DNA of 64,000 nt from positions 496,001 through 560,000 of the forward strand of contig NZ_RBIM01000001.1 in the NCBI RefSeq assembly GCF_003634045.1, read 5' to 3'. This stretch comes from Maricaulis maris (GTDB taxonomy: Bacteria > Pseudomonadota > Alphaproteobacteria > Caulobacterales > Maricaulaceae). This document shows positions 45,220-54,764 of this stretch, in pieces. Below the pieces are notes generated by a model. The model made no database searches. It worked only from the letters and a program-made list of their open reading frames with translations, and was not told the origin of the DNA. The first letter of the stretch is position 1; the number at the start of each line of letters is the position of its first letter. Both the position numbers and the translations under genes were made by a program.

Positions 45220-46650
45220 ATGCAGACACGGTCTTGCCAAGTCCTCATTGTCGGAGGTGGCCCGGGCGGCTATCCGGCCGCCATTCGCGCCGGCCAGCTG
45301 GGTCTCGATACTATCATTGTCGACAAGCACGGGCTGGGCGGAACCTGCCTCAATCGCGGCTGCATTCCGTCCAAGGCGATGATCCATGCCGCAACCAAGT
45401 TCGAGGACATGGCCAAGCATGCCGACAGCGATGTGTTGGGCATCTCGCTCGCCGAAGCGCCCAAGCTCGACATGGGCAAGCTGGTCGGCTGGAAGGATGG
45501 CATCGTCTCCAAACTGACCGGCGGTGTCGGTCAGCTGATCAAGGCCGCAGGCGCCGAACACATCGCCGGCTGGGCCGAATTCTCCAACGCCAAGACCTGT
45601 GTCGTCACACAAGAGGATGGCGAGAAAGTCGAGATCACGGCCGAGAACGTGATCCTGGCCACCGGTTCGGTAGAAGTCGAGCTGCCCTTCCTTCCGTTTG
45701 GCGAGAATGTCATCGGCTCGACCGATGCGCTCGACCTCGACGCATTGCCGGAAAAGCTGGTCGTGGTCGGTGCCGGCTATATCGGTCTGGAGCTGGGCAT
45801 CGCTTTCCGCAAGCTGGGCTCGCAGGTCACCTTCATCGAGGCGTCAGACGGTATCCTGCCGCTCTATGACAAGGAGATCACCCGTCCGATCACCATGTGG
45901 CTGAAGAAACACAAGGTCGATGTAAACCTGTCCTGCAAGGCCAAGGGCGTCAGCCAAAGGGGCGGCAAGGCCGTTCTTGACTATGAAGACGCCAAGGGCA
46001 ATGCGCAGACCATCGAGGCTGACAAGATCCTTGTCGCGGTTGGTCGCAAGGCCTGCCTCGACGGCTGGGGCTTGGAAAATATGGGCCTCGACCTGGACGG
46101 CGGGAAGTTCATCAAGGTCGACAATCAGTGCCGCACCGGCATGCGCGGCGTCTATGCCATTGGCGATGTCGTCGGCGAACCGCTGCTGGCCCACAAGGCA
46201 ACCGCCCAGGGCGAGATGGTCGCCGAGATCATTGCCGGCCATCGCCGCGTGCATGATCCGGTCTCCATCGCCGCGGTCTGCTTCACCGAGCCGGAAGTGG
46301 TCGGCGTCGGCCTGACGCCGGACGAGGCCAAGGCCAAGGGCGAAGAGATCATCACCGGCAAATTCCCGCTCGCTGCCTCCGGTCGCTACCTGTCGATGGA
46401 AGCGGGCCTGGATGGCGGTTTCGTCCGTGTCACCGCACGCAAGGAAGACCATGTCATCCTCGGCATCCACGCCGTCGGCACGCATGTCTCCGAATTGTCC
46501 GGCGAGTTCGCCCTGGCCGTCGAGATGGGCGCCCGTCTGGACGACATCGCCGGAACCATCCACGTCCACCCGACCCTGACCGAAGGCTTTGCCGAAGCGG
46601 CGCTTACGGCGCTGGGGCATCCGATCCATATCTCGGCGCCGAAGAAATAG
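45220..46650 (+). CDS. lpd: Dihydrolipoyl dehydrogenase (E3)
   Basis: A 476-residue flavoprotein disulfide reductase that reoxidises the lipoyl group of E2 with NAD. The FAD motif G-G-G-P-G-G is at 12-17, the redox pair in G-G-T-C-L-N-R-G-C-I-P-S-K (C43 and C48), the NAD motif G-A-G-Y-I-G-L-E-L-G near 188, A-I-G-D-V-V-G in the FAD domain, and the His-Glu pair in H-V-H-P-T-L-T-E near the end. AAGGAG 8 bases before the ATG at 45220 decides the start over an earlier in-frame codon. It presumably serves the bkd complex 2.5 kb upstream. Confidence 0.95.
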   Translation: MQTRSCQVLIVGGGPGGYPAAIRAGQLGLDTIIVDKHGLGGTCLNRGCIPSKAMIHAATKFEDMAKHADSDVLGISLAEAPKLDMGKLVGWKDGIVSKLTGGVGQLIKAAGAEHIAGWAEFSNAKTCVVTQEDGEKVEITAENVILATGSVEVELPFLPFGENVIGSTDALDLDALPEKLVVVGAGYIGLELGIAFRKLGSQVTFIEASDGILPLYDKEITRPITMWLKKHKVDVNLSCKAKGVSQRGGKAVLDYEDAKGNAQTIEADKILVAVGRKACLDGWGLENMGLDLDGGKFIKVDNQCRTGMRGVYAIGDVVGEPLLAHKATAQGEMVAEIIAGHRRVHDPVSIAAVCFTEPEVVGVGLTPDEAKAKGEEIITGKFPLAASGRYLSMEAGLDGGFVRVTARKEDHVILGIHAVGTHVSELSGEFALAVEMGARLDDIAGTIHVHPTLTEGFAEAALTALGHPIHISAPKK

Positions 46651-46655
46651 GCCCC

Positions 46656-46775
46656 CTCATCCGCCCTACGGGCACCTTCTCCCGCGAGGGGAGAAGGCGT
46701 ATGAGCCCGCCATCAACAAGAAGGCCCTCTCCCCTTGCGGGAGAGGGTGGCCCGGAGGGCCGGGTGAGGGGCAGG
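46656..46775. repeat. REP-like element after lpd
   Basis: Two hairpins, CCTTCTCCC-GCGAG-GGGAGAAGG (46675-46697) and CCCTCTCCC-CTTGC-GGGAGAGGG (46725-46747), followed by a GGCCCGGAGGGCCGGG palindrome and GTGAGGGG. The GAGAGGG-type modules are common in alphaproteobacterial intergenic DNA. Confidence 0.85.
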
Positions 46776-46832
46776 CCTTCATCTGTGCTCTGACGTCTCT
46801 ATATAGAGCCCAGCAATCGAGGCGGGATCATC

Positions 46833-47327
46833 ATGGACGACAAGGGCAGTTTTCTCTCCGGCATCATCGGGTCTGATCAGGCCGTTGCTGGCGAGGGCAT
46901 GGGCTGTGTCTCCTTCGAGACGGCCTTCCTGCGCCGGATCGAACCGGACCCGGCCGATATCGACGAGCTCGGTCACGTCAATAATGTCGTCTATCTGCGC
47001 TGGGTCCAGGATATCGCCATCACGCATTGGCATGCCGTCGCGCCGGACGACATGGTCGGCGGCGAGGTTTGGGTGGCGCTCAAACACACGATTGAATATC
47101 GCGATCCCATCCTGCCCGGCGAGATCGCCGAGATCCGCACCTGGCTCGGCCGGCCCCACGGACCGCGCTTTGACCGCCATGTCGATATCCGCAAGCCCGG
47201 CGCGAAGCGTTTTTCCGCCCGTGCCACCACTGAATGGTGTCGCATCAGCCGCGACACCCGCCGCCCGATGCGGATCGGTGAGGATGTGATGGCGACGTTT
47301 GGTCTGGTCGGGGCAGAGTTGGGGTAG
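46833..47327 (+). CDS. Acyl-CoA thioesterase, 4HBT (hot-dog) family
   Basis: A 164-residue hot-dog-fold protein. The motif D-E-L-G-H-V-N-N-V-V-Y-L-R-W-V-Q-D (residues 42-58) contains the Asp/Asn/His site of 4-hydroxybenzoyl-CoA thioesterase relatives, and Y-R-D-P-I-L-P-G-E and W-L-G-R-P-H-G-P-R follow. It probably hydrolyses a short acyl-CoA; substrate unknown. GAGGCGGG lies about 8 bases before the ATG. It is convergent with, and only 3 bases from, the Ldh-type gene. Confidence 0.82.
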   Translation: MDDKGSFLSGIIGSDQAVAGEGMGCVSFETAFLRRIEPDPADIDELGHVNNVVYLRWVQDIAITHWHAVAPDDMVGGEVWVALKHTIEYRDPILPGEIAEIRTWLGRPHGPRFDRHVDIRKPGAKRFSARATTEWCRISRDTRRPMRIGEDVMATFGLVGAELG

Positions 47328-47330
47328 GCG

Positions 47331-48398
47331 CTAAAGCCGCTCCGCCACACCCAGCCTCTCCGCCGTCTTGTTCAGCTGCCCGACCGTGACCTCGTCCATC
47401 GGGATGCCTTCCTTGGTGCGTTTGCCGGCGATGGCGCGTTCCGGGTCGCCGGGATAGAGGACCGGGCTGTCCCAATCCATCGGCGGCGAGGCGAGGGCAT
47501 AGCGGGCCATGGCGTCGGTCTCGGCCTGCATCCAGTCTTCGTCGCCAAAGGCCGTCGGGTCGATGAAGATCGAGAACAGGCCGTTCGTGATGCCGCCCTT
47601 GCGCGGGGTGCCGGGCTGGATCGTGCCGCCGCCGCTGAGGACACCGGCCAGGAGTTCGCAGGCGAAGGCGAGGCCATAGCCCTTGTGCTTGCCCAGCGGG
47701 GCGAGGGCGCCTTCCAGTTCAAATCCTGCCATGCCGCTGGGGTCGGTGGTCGGCATGCCGCGGGCGTCGATCAGGGAGCCGCTCGGGACGGCGACGCCGC
47801 GATTGGCGGCGATGCGCACCTTGCCGAGCGCGATCTGGCTGGTGGCCATGTCGAGCAGGAAGACGGGGCGGCTCGGCGTGGCCGGATAGCCGATACAGAC
47901 CGGATTGGTGCCGAACCGCGCATCCGAGCCGCGATAGGGCGCCACCAGCGGGGCGTGATCGGTGACATTGACGAAATGCATCGAGACCAGTCCGGCCGCG
48001 GCCGCCTGTTCGGCATAGGCACCGATCCGGCCGAGATGATGGACATGGCCCAGCGTCGCGGCAGCAAGTCCGTGCTCGTGGGCCTTGGCGCTGGCGCGTT
48101 CGACCAGGCGCTGGCCGGCTGGAGCGCCCCATCCGCCATCGGCATCAATACGCAGGATGACGCTGGTATCCGCCAGGACCTTGTCCAAGGCGGACAGGTT
48201 GACCTGCCCGTCTTTCATGTGTTGCGCATAGGCGGGCAGAAGGCCGGCACCGTGACTGTCATGCCCCTTGAGATTGGCATCGACAAGATGTGTGGCGACA
48301 CAGTCGGCGTCATCAGGCCGTGCGCCGCCTGCCACGAGAACCTCGCGGCAAAAGGCCAGGAGTTCGGCCGGGGTCAGGCGGCGTTCCGGTGTGCTCAT
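47331..48398 (-). CDS. Ldh-type malate/L-lactate/ureidoglycolate dehydrogenase
   Basis: A 355-residue NAD(P)-dependent oxidoreductase of the Ldh_2 (MDH/YlbC) family, unrelated to classical Rossmann LDH. Family marks include D-S-H-G-(A/x)-G-L-L-P-A-Y near residue 55, A-H-E-H-G-L-A-A-A-T-L-G-H-V-H-H-L-G-R-I-G-A-Y in two parts near 112-135, M-A-T-S-Q-I-A-L-G-K and H-K-G-Y-G-L-A-F near 240. It reduces or oxidises a small 2-hydroxy acid. No pathway partner is adjacent. AGGAAG lies about 13 bases before the ATG. Confidence 0.85.
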   Translation of the reverse strand: MSTPERRLTPAELLAFCREVLVAGGARPDDADCVATHLVDANLKGHDSHGAGLLPAYAQHMKDGQVNLSALDKVLADTSVILRIDADGGWGAPAGQRLVERASAKAHEHGLAAATLGHVHHLGRIGAYAEQAAAAGLVSMHFVNVTDHAPLVAPYRGSDARFGTNPVCIGYPATPSRPVFLLDMATSQIALGKVRIAANRGVAVPSGSLIDARGMPTTDPSGMAGFELEGALAPLGKHKGYGLAFACELLAGVLSGGGTIQPGTPRKGGITNGLFSIFIDPTAFGDEDWMQAETDAMARYALASPPMDWDSPVLYPGDPERAIAGKRTKEGIPMDEVTVGQLNKTAERLGVAERL

Positions 48399-48734
48399 TG
48401 TCGGGTCACTCTTCCTGTTTCAGTAATGCGCGGCCATGCATAAGATTTGCGCCCTCGTGTTAGGGCTTTGTTAAGCATAGGTCAGATCAAAACCTGTCAC
48501 ATTTTGGCACAAGCCGGCGTTTTCGGCGCCAATTTTCGCGTAACATGCTGATTTTGCGCGCTAAAAAAATCGACTCAAAAGCGGTATTTTCCGCCTTCGT
48601 TTAAACGTTTGGCAACCGCTCTGCCCCATTATCCATCTCGTCGGGCAGCAAACGACCCGCACGAATTCAACACGGCGTTCGAACACGGGGAAAATCCCGG
48701 ACGCGCCATTTGTAAAATGGATGAAGGGTAAGTC
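48399..48734. promoter_or_regulatory. AT-rich intergenic region with a CtrA-like half match
   Basis: No gene. This 336-base gap is more AT-rich than average. TTAG-N7-TTAA at 48460-48474 is one base from a CtrA box. An A7 run lies near 48565 and GTTTAAACG near 48600. It should carry promoters for the Ldh-type gene (minus) and the TonB-C protein (plus). Confidence 0.4.
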
Positions 48735-49067
48735 ATGAAAAAGACGGGAACCATGATTCTGGCAGCCGCAATGTCGGCTCTGGCTTTCACTGCGGCTCCG
48801 GCACTGGCTCAGGACCGCGAGCGCACCGCTGTGGAAGCTCCGGAATATCCGCGTGGCGCGGAACGTCGCGGCATCGAGGGTTATGCCGTGGTCGAGTATA
48901 CCGTGTCGGAAGACGGCACGATCGCAGAGGCAACGGTCGTCGAGGCAGAGCCGGAAGGCGTGTTTGATCGCGCTGTCCTGCGGGCCATTGAAGGCTGGTC
49001 CTATGCCCCGGCTCCGGCCGCCACGGCAGGAATGCAGCAGCGTTTCGACTTCAACCTCGGCGGCTAA
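48735..49067 (+). CDS. Exported TonB C-terminal-domain protein
   Basis: A 110-residue protein with a signal peptide (1-25, cut after A-L-A-Q) and one TonB_C domain: P-E-Y-P-R-G-A-E-R-R-G-I-E-G-Y-A-V-V-E-Y in two runs (about 35-55), G-T-I-A-E-A-T-V-V-E-A-E-P and A-I-E-G-W-S-Y-A-P-A. Unlike a true TonB it has no membrane anchor or Pro-rich spacer, so it is probably a free periplasmic protein. AAGG lies before the ATG. Such stand-alone domains are frequent in Caulobacterales and of unknown purpose. Confidence 0.82.
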   Translation: MKKTGTMILAAAMSALAFTAAPALAQDRERTAVEAPEYPRGAERRGIEGYAVVEYTVSEDGTIAEATVVEAEPEGVFDRAVLRAIEGWSYAPAPAATAGMQQRFDFNLGG

Positions 49068-49196
49068 CGCCCGGAGGAAAAACGCTAATCAGCAAAAGAA
49101 CTGATCTGCGTTTACCATAATAAGACTTCATTTACGGCGGCGCGGTAGCGTCGCCGTATCTTTTTGAATCGGGCCATCAGCCTTAGGGGCCGTGAA

Positions 49197-51254
49197 ATGA
49201 ATTCTGTGCTTGGTAAATTCCTCAGCAAAACCACCAGCATCCGGGTCCGTTTGCTCGCTGCATTCGGACTGACGTCTGTCATGACGCTGGTTGCCGCCAT
49301 CGTCGGTGTCACCGGGTTCAACTCAGCGAATTACGCGGTCGAGCAGATCGCCAACCGCGCGATTCCGGAAACGCAAACGGTTGACGCGCTGTCCGAGGAC
49401 AGCGTCGGCCTCAGCGAGGCACTGGGTGTGTTTGCCGCTTCGACCACCGTCGAGGCCCGACTTGAAAACTATAACCGGGTGATGACCTACCGGAATTCGC
49501 TCGACGAAGAACTCCAGCAGCTCGAAGCCTTGTCTGGCGTCGGTGAGACCGCAGCCCTGCGAACCGCCGTGGCTGACCTCAACGAGCTGGTTGAAAGCAT
49601 GAATGAGGTGGTCGAGCGCCGTCTGCAGATCCGCGACCAGCGCTGGTCCGTGACCAGCCAGGCCCGCGATGCCCGCAACGATCTTGCCGAAAGCGTCGAA
49701 GGCGCCCTTGATGCCAGCGACGAAGCAGATGTCGAGAGCCTGCTGCGGTCGCTGCTCGCCGCCAACCAGATCATGATCCAGTACAATGAGGTCGATATCG
49801 CGGCTTCGACCGGCGAAGTCGACGTCATCTTTGACCGTTGGGACGAAGCAGCGGGCGAGCTGGATGTCAATTTCGCCATTCTCGGACCGGTCGTGACCGA
49901 CATCATGCAGACCCAGTCCGACAATCTGATCAATTTCGGCGAGGGCGCGACGGGTGTGTTCGAGCTTCGCAAGGCCGAACTGGGAGCCGTGGCTGCGGCT
50001 GAAGTCGTGGCCGAGGAAGCCCGCATTTCCGCCGAGGCCTTGCTGACCAGTGTCCAGTCCTTCAAGAGCCAGGTCGATGAGCGCGTCAGCGAAGCGACCT
50101 CCGCCGCCGACACGGCAGTGATTACCGGTCGCATCCTGCTGATTGCCATTGCCGCCATCGGCCTCGTCGTCGCTGCCGCGATTGCCTGGTTCTATGTCAA
50201 CAACATGCTCCTCAAGCGCCTGAGCGCCATGGCCCGCACCATGGGCGCGCTGGCCGAGGGCAATAGCGACGTCAATCTCGGCTTCACGCCGGGCAAGGAC
50301 GAAATCGGCGACATGGCGCGCTCGGTGGATGTGTTCCGCCAGAACGCCATCGAACGGGCCCGCCTCGAAGCGGAGACCGAGGAAGAGCGCCGCATGAAGG
50401 AAAAGCGCTCTGCCGCGATCGAGAGCCTGATCCAGGTCTTCGAACAAGCGTCCAGCGATGCGTTGGGCCAGGTCGGCGAAGCCGCCACCCGCATGGAAAC
50501 CGCTGCCCGGGCGATGAGCTCGACAGCGGCCGCCACCACCGGCAAGTCTGCCGCCGTGGCCCAGGCTTCCGAAGGCGCCTCGCAGAACGTCCAGACTGTT
50601 GCTGCCGCGGCTGAGGAAATGGTGTCCTCGATCGGCGAGATCTCGCAGCAGATTTCCCGCTCCACGGATATCGCCAACTCCGCGGTTGACCAGGTGGAAC
50701 AGACCAATGGCGACGTTCAGCGTCTCGATGACGCGGCCAAGTCGATCGACAATATCGTCAGCCTCATCAATGATATCGCCGAGCAGACCAACCTCCTGGC
50801 CCTGAACGCCACCATCGAGGCGGCTCGCGCCGGTGAAGCCGGCAAGGGCTTTGCGGTTGTTGCGTCGGAAGTGAAGGCACTCGCCAGCCAGACCGGCGCG
50901 GCGACGCAGAACATCTCCGAACACATCAACGGCATCCAGGGTGCGACGGCGAAAGCGGTCGAGGCGATGTCCTCGATCGGTGGAACCATCCACGAGATGA
51001 GCGAGATTGCCACGGCCATCGCGGCCGCGATGGAAGAGCAGCGCGCTGCAGCCGGTGAGATCACCCGTTCGGCCCAGGAAGCGGCAGACGGCACCAGCCA
51101 GGTCTTCACCAACATCCAGGAAGTCGACCAAGCCACGTCGGAAACCGGCGAAAGCGCGGGCGAAGTGCTCGAGGCTTCGCTGGCCGTGTCACGCCAGTCC
51201 GATACGCTCAAGACGGCGGTCGAACAATTCCTCCAGGAAGTTCGCGCAGCCTGA
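49197..51254 (+). CDS. Methyl-accepting chemotaxis protein
   Basis: A 685-residue chemoreceptor. TM1 is at about 19-41, then a helical periplasmic sensor of about 265 residues (four-helix or HBM-like), TM2 at about 306-330, a HAMP domain (about 330-385, with the [11 protein letters not shown] motif) and a signalling domain (about 430-685). The hairpin tip reads [16 protein letters not shown] near 540. The ATG at 49197 follows a TTG in the same frame; the ATG is preferred. No C-terminal CheR-binding pentapeptide is seen. Ligand unknown. A hairpin follows the stop. Confidence 0.93.
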   Translation: MNSVLGKFLSKTTSIRVRLLAAFGLTSVMTLVAAIVGVTGFNSANYAVEQIANRAIPETQTVDALSEDSVGLSEALGVFAASTTVEARLENYNRVMTYRNSLDEELQQLEALSGVGETAALRTAVADLNELVESMNEVVERRLQIRDQRWSVTSQARDARNDLAESVEGALDASDEADVESLLRSLLAANQIMIQYNEVDIAASTGEVDVIFDRWDEAAGELDVNFAILGPVVTDIMQTQSDNLINFGEGATGVFELRKAELGAVAAAEVVAEEARISAEALLTSVQSFKSQVDERVSEATSAADTAVITGRILLIAIAAIGLVVAAAIAWFYVNNMLLKRLSAMARTMGALAEGNSDVNLGFTPGKDEIGDMARSVDVFRQNAIERARLEAETEEERRMKEKRSAAIESLIQVFEQASSDALGQVGEAATRMETAARAMSSTAAATTGKSAAVAQASEGASQNVQTVAAAAEEMVSSIGEISQQISRSTDIANSAVDQVEQTNGDVQRLDDAAKSIDNIVSLINDIAEQTNLLALNATIEAARAGEAGKGFAVVASEVKALASQTGAATQNISEHINGIQGATAKAVEAMSSIGGTIHEMSEIATAIAAAMEEQRAAAGEITRSAQEAADGTSQVFTNIQEVDQATSETGESAGEVLEASLAVSRQSDTLKTAVEQFLQEVRAA

Positions 51255-51277
51255 CTGCGACAGAACTGAAATCCGCC

Positions 51278-51307
51278 AGCGCCCACGGCTTGCCAGCCGT
51301 GGGCGCT
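51278..51307 (+). terminator. Stem-loop after the chemoreceptor gene
   Basis: A 13-bp perfect GC-rich stem (51278-51290 with 51295-51307) and TGCC loop, 24 bases after the stop. No T-run follows, so it may end transcription weakly or protect the mRNA. Confidence 0.65.
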
Positions 51308-51349
51308 GCGCGTATACGGCGTGCCTCTCCCTTGCGGAGGGGCCTGTGT

Positions 51350-51426
51350 GGCGAGGTAGCTCAGCTGGTTAGAGCGCACGACTCATAATCGTGAGGTCGA
51401 GAGTTCAAGTCTCTCCCTCGCCACCA
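51350..51426 (+). tRNA. tRNA-Met (anticodon CAU)
   Basis: A complete 77-base tRNA: acceptor GGCGAGG (51350-51356) pairs with CCTCGCC (51416-51422), D-arm GCTC...GAGC, anticodon stem CACGA/TCGTG with loop CTCATAA, T-arm with TTCAAGT, and encoded CCA at 51424-51426. The anticodon CAT reads Met. It is of elongator type, not initiator, because the first acceptor pair is intact. A lysidine-modified Ile2 tRNA also has CAT and cannot be fully excluded. Confidence 0.93.
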
Positions 51427-51554
51427 CTTTTCTCCGGTACAATCAGGAACCCATCGTCCGCGCTGCGACATTTGCGCCTGCGACGGGACGTCTCGTGGTG
51501 CGGGCGTCCCGACGGGTCCATATAGGGGATCAACCTGCCCGGAGACCTAGGCCC

Positions 51555-51809
51555 ATGTCGCGTTCCAATGTGTTGACCTTGACGATGGCGATTATCGCGA
51601 TCTTGATGTGCGGTGCCTTCATGGTGTTCGGCATGATCCGGCTCGCCGGTGTTGAGATGAGCGCCCATGGCTGGATCGCGCTCGGCCTTGGTACGGTGGT
51701 CAGCCTGGCTTTGGGCGGGGTCTTGTCGACCGTGCTCGTCATCTCGCGCCGCCGCGGCTTCGACGAGGCCGCTCATGAAGCCTCGCGCCCCGATAGCCCG
51801 GACGCGTGA
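51555..51809 (+). CDS. Small 2-TM protein
   Basis: An 84-residue protein beginning M-S-R-S-N-V-L-T-L-T, with two TM helices (about 7-30 and 38-62) separated by G-V-E-M-S-A-H-G-W, and an acidic C-terminus. The frame extends 20 codons upstream, but GGAG lies 11 bases before the ATG at 51555. It stands alone between the tRNA gene and a convergent histidine kinase gene. I do not recognise a function. Confidence 0.65.
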   Translation: MSRSNVLTLTMAIIAILMCGAFMVFGMIRLAGVEMSAHGWIALGLGTVVSLALGGVLSTVLVISRRRGFDEAAHEASRPDSPDA

Positions 51810-51895
51810 CAGCGGCCCGTCAGGCGCGAAACCGGTCCGTCTCTGTATGGGCTGCCCGATGATGGCAGCCAGACCGGGCGCCGGCCTGGTCCGGA

Positions 51896-53539
51896 TCAGG
51901 CAGCGCCGCGCTGTTCGATCTCTCCGCCGGCACTTGCACCGGGATCGAGATGGGCATCAAGCGCCCGGAAGAAAGTTTCGCGCTCAATCGGTTTGGTCAC
52001 AACGTCATTCATGCCGGCCGCCAGGCAACGGTCGCGGGCCGAACCGAGCGCGTTGGCGGTCAGGGCAATGATGGGCACGTGTTGGTTTGGGCCAGCGAGC
52101 CTGCGGATTTCCTGGCAGGCACGCAGCCCGTCCATGACCGGCATTTCCATGTCCATCAATACGAGGTCATAGGCACCCGTCGACACGGCGTCGACGGCAG
52201 CCTGTCCGTTGTTCACATAGTCAGCCTGAAGCCCCCGCAGTTTCAGAAAACCCCGGGCGACGGCCTGGTTCACCATATTGTCCTCGGCGACCAGTATCCG
52301 CGCCTGGGGTGCCGGCGTCGGCGCGGCAAGTGGTTGCGGGGCCGGTTCGTCGGCGGCGGCGGTCAATGCATCTTCGCGACGCAAGGGGACTTCAAACCAG
52401 AAGGTTGATCCCTCGCCAGGCGTGCTGCGAAAGCCGATCGTGCCGCCCATCAGTTCGACCAGCCGGCGGCTGATGGCCAGGCCCAGACCGCTGCCGCCAT
52501 GCAGGCGCGTGGTTTCGGCATCGGCCTGGGTGAAGGACGAAAACAGGCCGGCTTGGGCGTCCAAGGGAATGCCGCAACCGGTATCGCGAACCTCGACCCG
52601 CATCACACTGCGTCGTCGCCCGATCATGTGCAGGCTGATATCGGCTTCCACCGTGCCAGCTTCGGTAAATTTTATGGCATTGCCGACAAGATTGAACACG
52701 ACCTGTTTCAGGCGGACCAGATCGCCGACATAGCGTGCCGGATCGCTCTCATCGACGTTCACCGTGAAATCGATCGCCTGCTCGGATGCCCGGCCGAGCC
52801 ACAAGGCCCGGGTGTCACGGGCGAGGGCGACCGGAGAAAAGGGGCGGGGATCAAGCTCCATCTTGCCCGCTTCGATCTTTGACAGATCCAGAATGTCGTT
52901 GAGCAGGCGAAGCAGGATTTTGCCGCTGTCGTCAATCACGCGGACGAAATCGGCTTGTTCTTCGTCCAGCTCGGTCGTCATCAGCAATTGCGCGACGCCG
53001 AGGACGCCGTTGAGCGGGGTGCGTATCTCGTGGCTCATGGTGGCCAGGAAATCGGACTTCGCCTTGGACGCCGCCAGCGCTTCAATCCGCGCCCGGCCGA
53101 GCTGTTCCGCAAGGGCGGAGAGTTTGTGATTTCGCTCGGCGCTTTCGCGCGCCATCATCCGGAACAGGGCGAGCGTCGTGCCGACGCCGAAATAGGCGTC
53201 GTTATGCATCACGATAAAGCCGTCCATCAGCGCGCTGGCGCTGTTACGAACGATCAGGGTATTGAGCTCATTGACCGGGGTCGTGGCGTCCACGATGAGC
53301 GGGGTCTTGTTCATCATGAAGGTGATCGGCCGCCGACCGAACAGGGCGCGGCCATGGCGGTCGGCCATGCGCAGGAAAAACTGGTCGCGCGAGACCAGAC
53401 CGACCGGCCGACCGTCCTGCACGACGGCGATGACCAGCAGGTTCTCGTCCTCGGACAGGTAATTATAGACCTCTTCGCCGGTCACATCCGGTGCCAAGAC
53501 CGGCGCGTCCACGACGACATCGCGAACCAATCGACTCAT
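51896..53539 (-). CDS. Hybrid histidine kinase with N-terminal CBS-like domain
   Basis: A 547-residue soluble hybrid kinase. Residues 1-130 look like a pair of CBS motifs (D-G-R-P-V-G-L-V-S-R-D-Q-F and D-G-F-I-V-M-H-N-D-A-Y-F-G-V-G-T), then a short coiled coil. The HisKA box is A-T-M-S-H-E-I-R-T-P-L-N-G with H170; the ATPase N-box has N287, and G-x-G boxes are at 321-324 and 349-353. After a Pro/Ala linker a receiver domain (about 413-530) has phospho-acceptor D463. No TM or output domain exists, so the signal must pass to a phosphotransferase. The sensor may bind an adenylate-type ligand, as many CBS pairs do. Confidence 0.88.
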   Translation of the reverse strand: MSRLVRDVVVDAPVLAPDVTGEEVYNYLSEDENLLVIAVVQDGRPVGLVSRDQFFLRMADRHGRALFGRRPITFMMNKTPLIVDATTPVNELNTLIVRNSASALMDGFIVMHNDAYFGVGTTLALFRMMARESAERNHKLSALAEQLGRARIEALAASKAKSDFLATMSHEIRTPLNGVLGVAQLLMTTELDEEQADFVRVIDDSGKILLRLLNDILDLSKIEAGKMELDPRPFSPVALARDTRALWLGRASEQAIDFTVNVDESDPARYVGDLVRLKQVVFNLVGNAIKFTEAGTVEADISLHMIGRRRSVMRVEVRDTGCGIPLDAQAGLFSSFTQADAETTRLHGGSGLGLAISRRLVELMGGTIGFRSTPGEGSTFWFEVPLRREDALTAAADEPAPQPLAAPTPAPQARILVAEDNMVNQAVARGFLKLRGLQADYVNNGQAAVDAVSTGAYDLVLMDMEMPVMDGLRACQEIRRLAGPNQHVPIIALTANALGSARDRCLAAGMNDVVTKPIERETFFRALDAHLDPGASAGGEIEQRGAA

Positions 53540-53667
53540 TTTCGGAACCCTTGCTCAAAACGGATCACAACCGGCAGACAGGCCGGGAAATGACGCCTGG
53601 AAAATCGCCGGTCCAGCTTTCAATTCCTTGAACAGACAGGGGGTTTCACCAAAACTTCATGGAAGTT

Positions 53668-53997
53668 TCACGAACCAGCGCTGTGCGCGACGACCCAGTC
53701 GAGGAAGCTCGCCGAGCTGGCTGAGGCGTCTACAGGCAGGGCAAGAAGGGCGGGTTCGTCATGGGGATGAAGGGCCAGCAGCCGTTCGCGCAGGGCCGGG
53801 GCGCCCGCGATTGAGGTCTTGAACAGGGCGACGCATTCCTGCCCGGTCTCGATCTCGCCCTGCCAGCGATAAACGCTCGTCATGCCGGGCAGGATGTTGG
53901 CGCAGGCGCACAGGCCCTCCTCGACCACGCGCGCGGCGGCTTGGCCGGCGGTGTCGGCATTGGGCCAGCATGTGTAAATCAGGCAAACGCCCTGCAT
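53668..53997 (-). CDS. cutA: Divalent-cation tolerance protein CutA
   Basis: A 109-residue CutA1-type protein, normally a small trimer of about 105-115 residues. Marks are [20 protein letters not shown] in two runs (about 29-49), then F-K-T and [12 protein letters not shown]. The frame opens about 84 codons earlier, antisense to queC, and that part is rejected. It diverges from queC with a 35-base gap. Confidence 0.92.
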   Translation of the reverse strand: MQGVCLIYTCWPNADTAGQAAARVVEEGLCACANILPGMTSVYRWQGEIETGQECVALFKTSIAGAPALRERLLALHPHDEPALLALPVDASASSASFLDWVVAHSAGS

Positions 53998-54032
53998 GGT
54001 CAAAATTCTCCCCTTCGGTATATAAGCGCCGC

Positions 54033-54764
54033 ATGAGCGATACCTCCAGCCCTGTTCCTGCCGAGCGATCGGCCCTTGTCCTGTTTTCCGGTGGCCAGGA
54101 CTCCGCGACCTGTCTCGCCTGGGCGCTCGACCGTTATGATCGCGTCGAGACGGTCGGCTTTGATTACGGCCAGCGACACCATGTCGAGATGCAGGCGCGC
54201 GAGCGGATCCGCGGCGGCATGGCGACCGCCTTGCCGGACGCCGCCGCACGACTCGGTGAGGATTTCGTCATCGACCTGTCGGGCTATGGCGCGATCGCCG
54301 AGAGCGCCCTGACAGCGGATCGCGCCATCGAGATGGAGGCCAGCGGCCTGCCCAGCACATTTGTTCCCGGCCGCAATCTCGTCTTCCTTACGGTCGCCTC
54401 CGCCCTGGCCTATCGCCGCGGGCATGGTGTTCTGGTCGGCGGCATGTGTGAGACTGACTATTCCGGTTATCCCGACTGCCGACGCGAGACGATTGACGCG
54501 ATGCAAACAACGCTCGCCCTCGGCCTCGCCACGCCTCTGGAGATCGCCACCCCCCTGATGCAGCTCGACAAGGCGCAGACCTGGGCGCTCGCGGAACGGC
54601 TTGGCGGGCGGGCGCTGACAGCGCTGATCGAGGAAGACAGTCACACCTGTTATCGCGGCGAACGCGGCGAGCGTCATTCCTGGGGCTATGGCTGTGGACA
54701 TTGCCCTGCTTGCGAGCTGCGGGCGCGCGGTCACGCGGCCTGGAAAGCGTCGTTGCCGGCATGA
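54033..54764 (+). CDS. queC: 7-cyano-7-deazaguanine synthase QueC
   Basis: A 243-residue ATP-dependent ligase that converts 7-carboxy-7-deazaguanine to preQ0 for queuosine. The PP-loop [14 protein letters not shown] lies at about 14-27, then F-D-Y-G-Q-R-H-x-[10 protein letters not shown] and D-Y-S-G-Y-P-D-C-R. The zinc site is C-Y-R-G...C-G-H-C-P-A-C near 208-228. The stop overlaps the queE start (ATGA), so the two are coupled. queD and queF are not in the window. Confidence 0.95.
   Translation: MSDTSSPVPAERSALVLFSGGQDSATCLAWALDRYDRVETVGFDYGQRHHVEMQARERIRGGMATALPDAAARLGEDFVIDLSGYGAIAESALTADRAIEMEASGLPSTFVPGRNLVFLTVASALAYRRGHGVLVGGMCETDYSGYPDCRRETIDAMQTTLALGLATPLEIATPLMQLDKAQTWALAERLGGRALTALIEEDSHTCYRGERGERHSWGYGCGHCPACELRARGHAAWKASLPA

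Noticed and set aside
53998-54249. Upstream extension of cutA
   Set aside because: Antisense to the 5' part of queC; CutA proteins have about 109 residues and the conserved start is at 53997.
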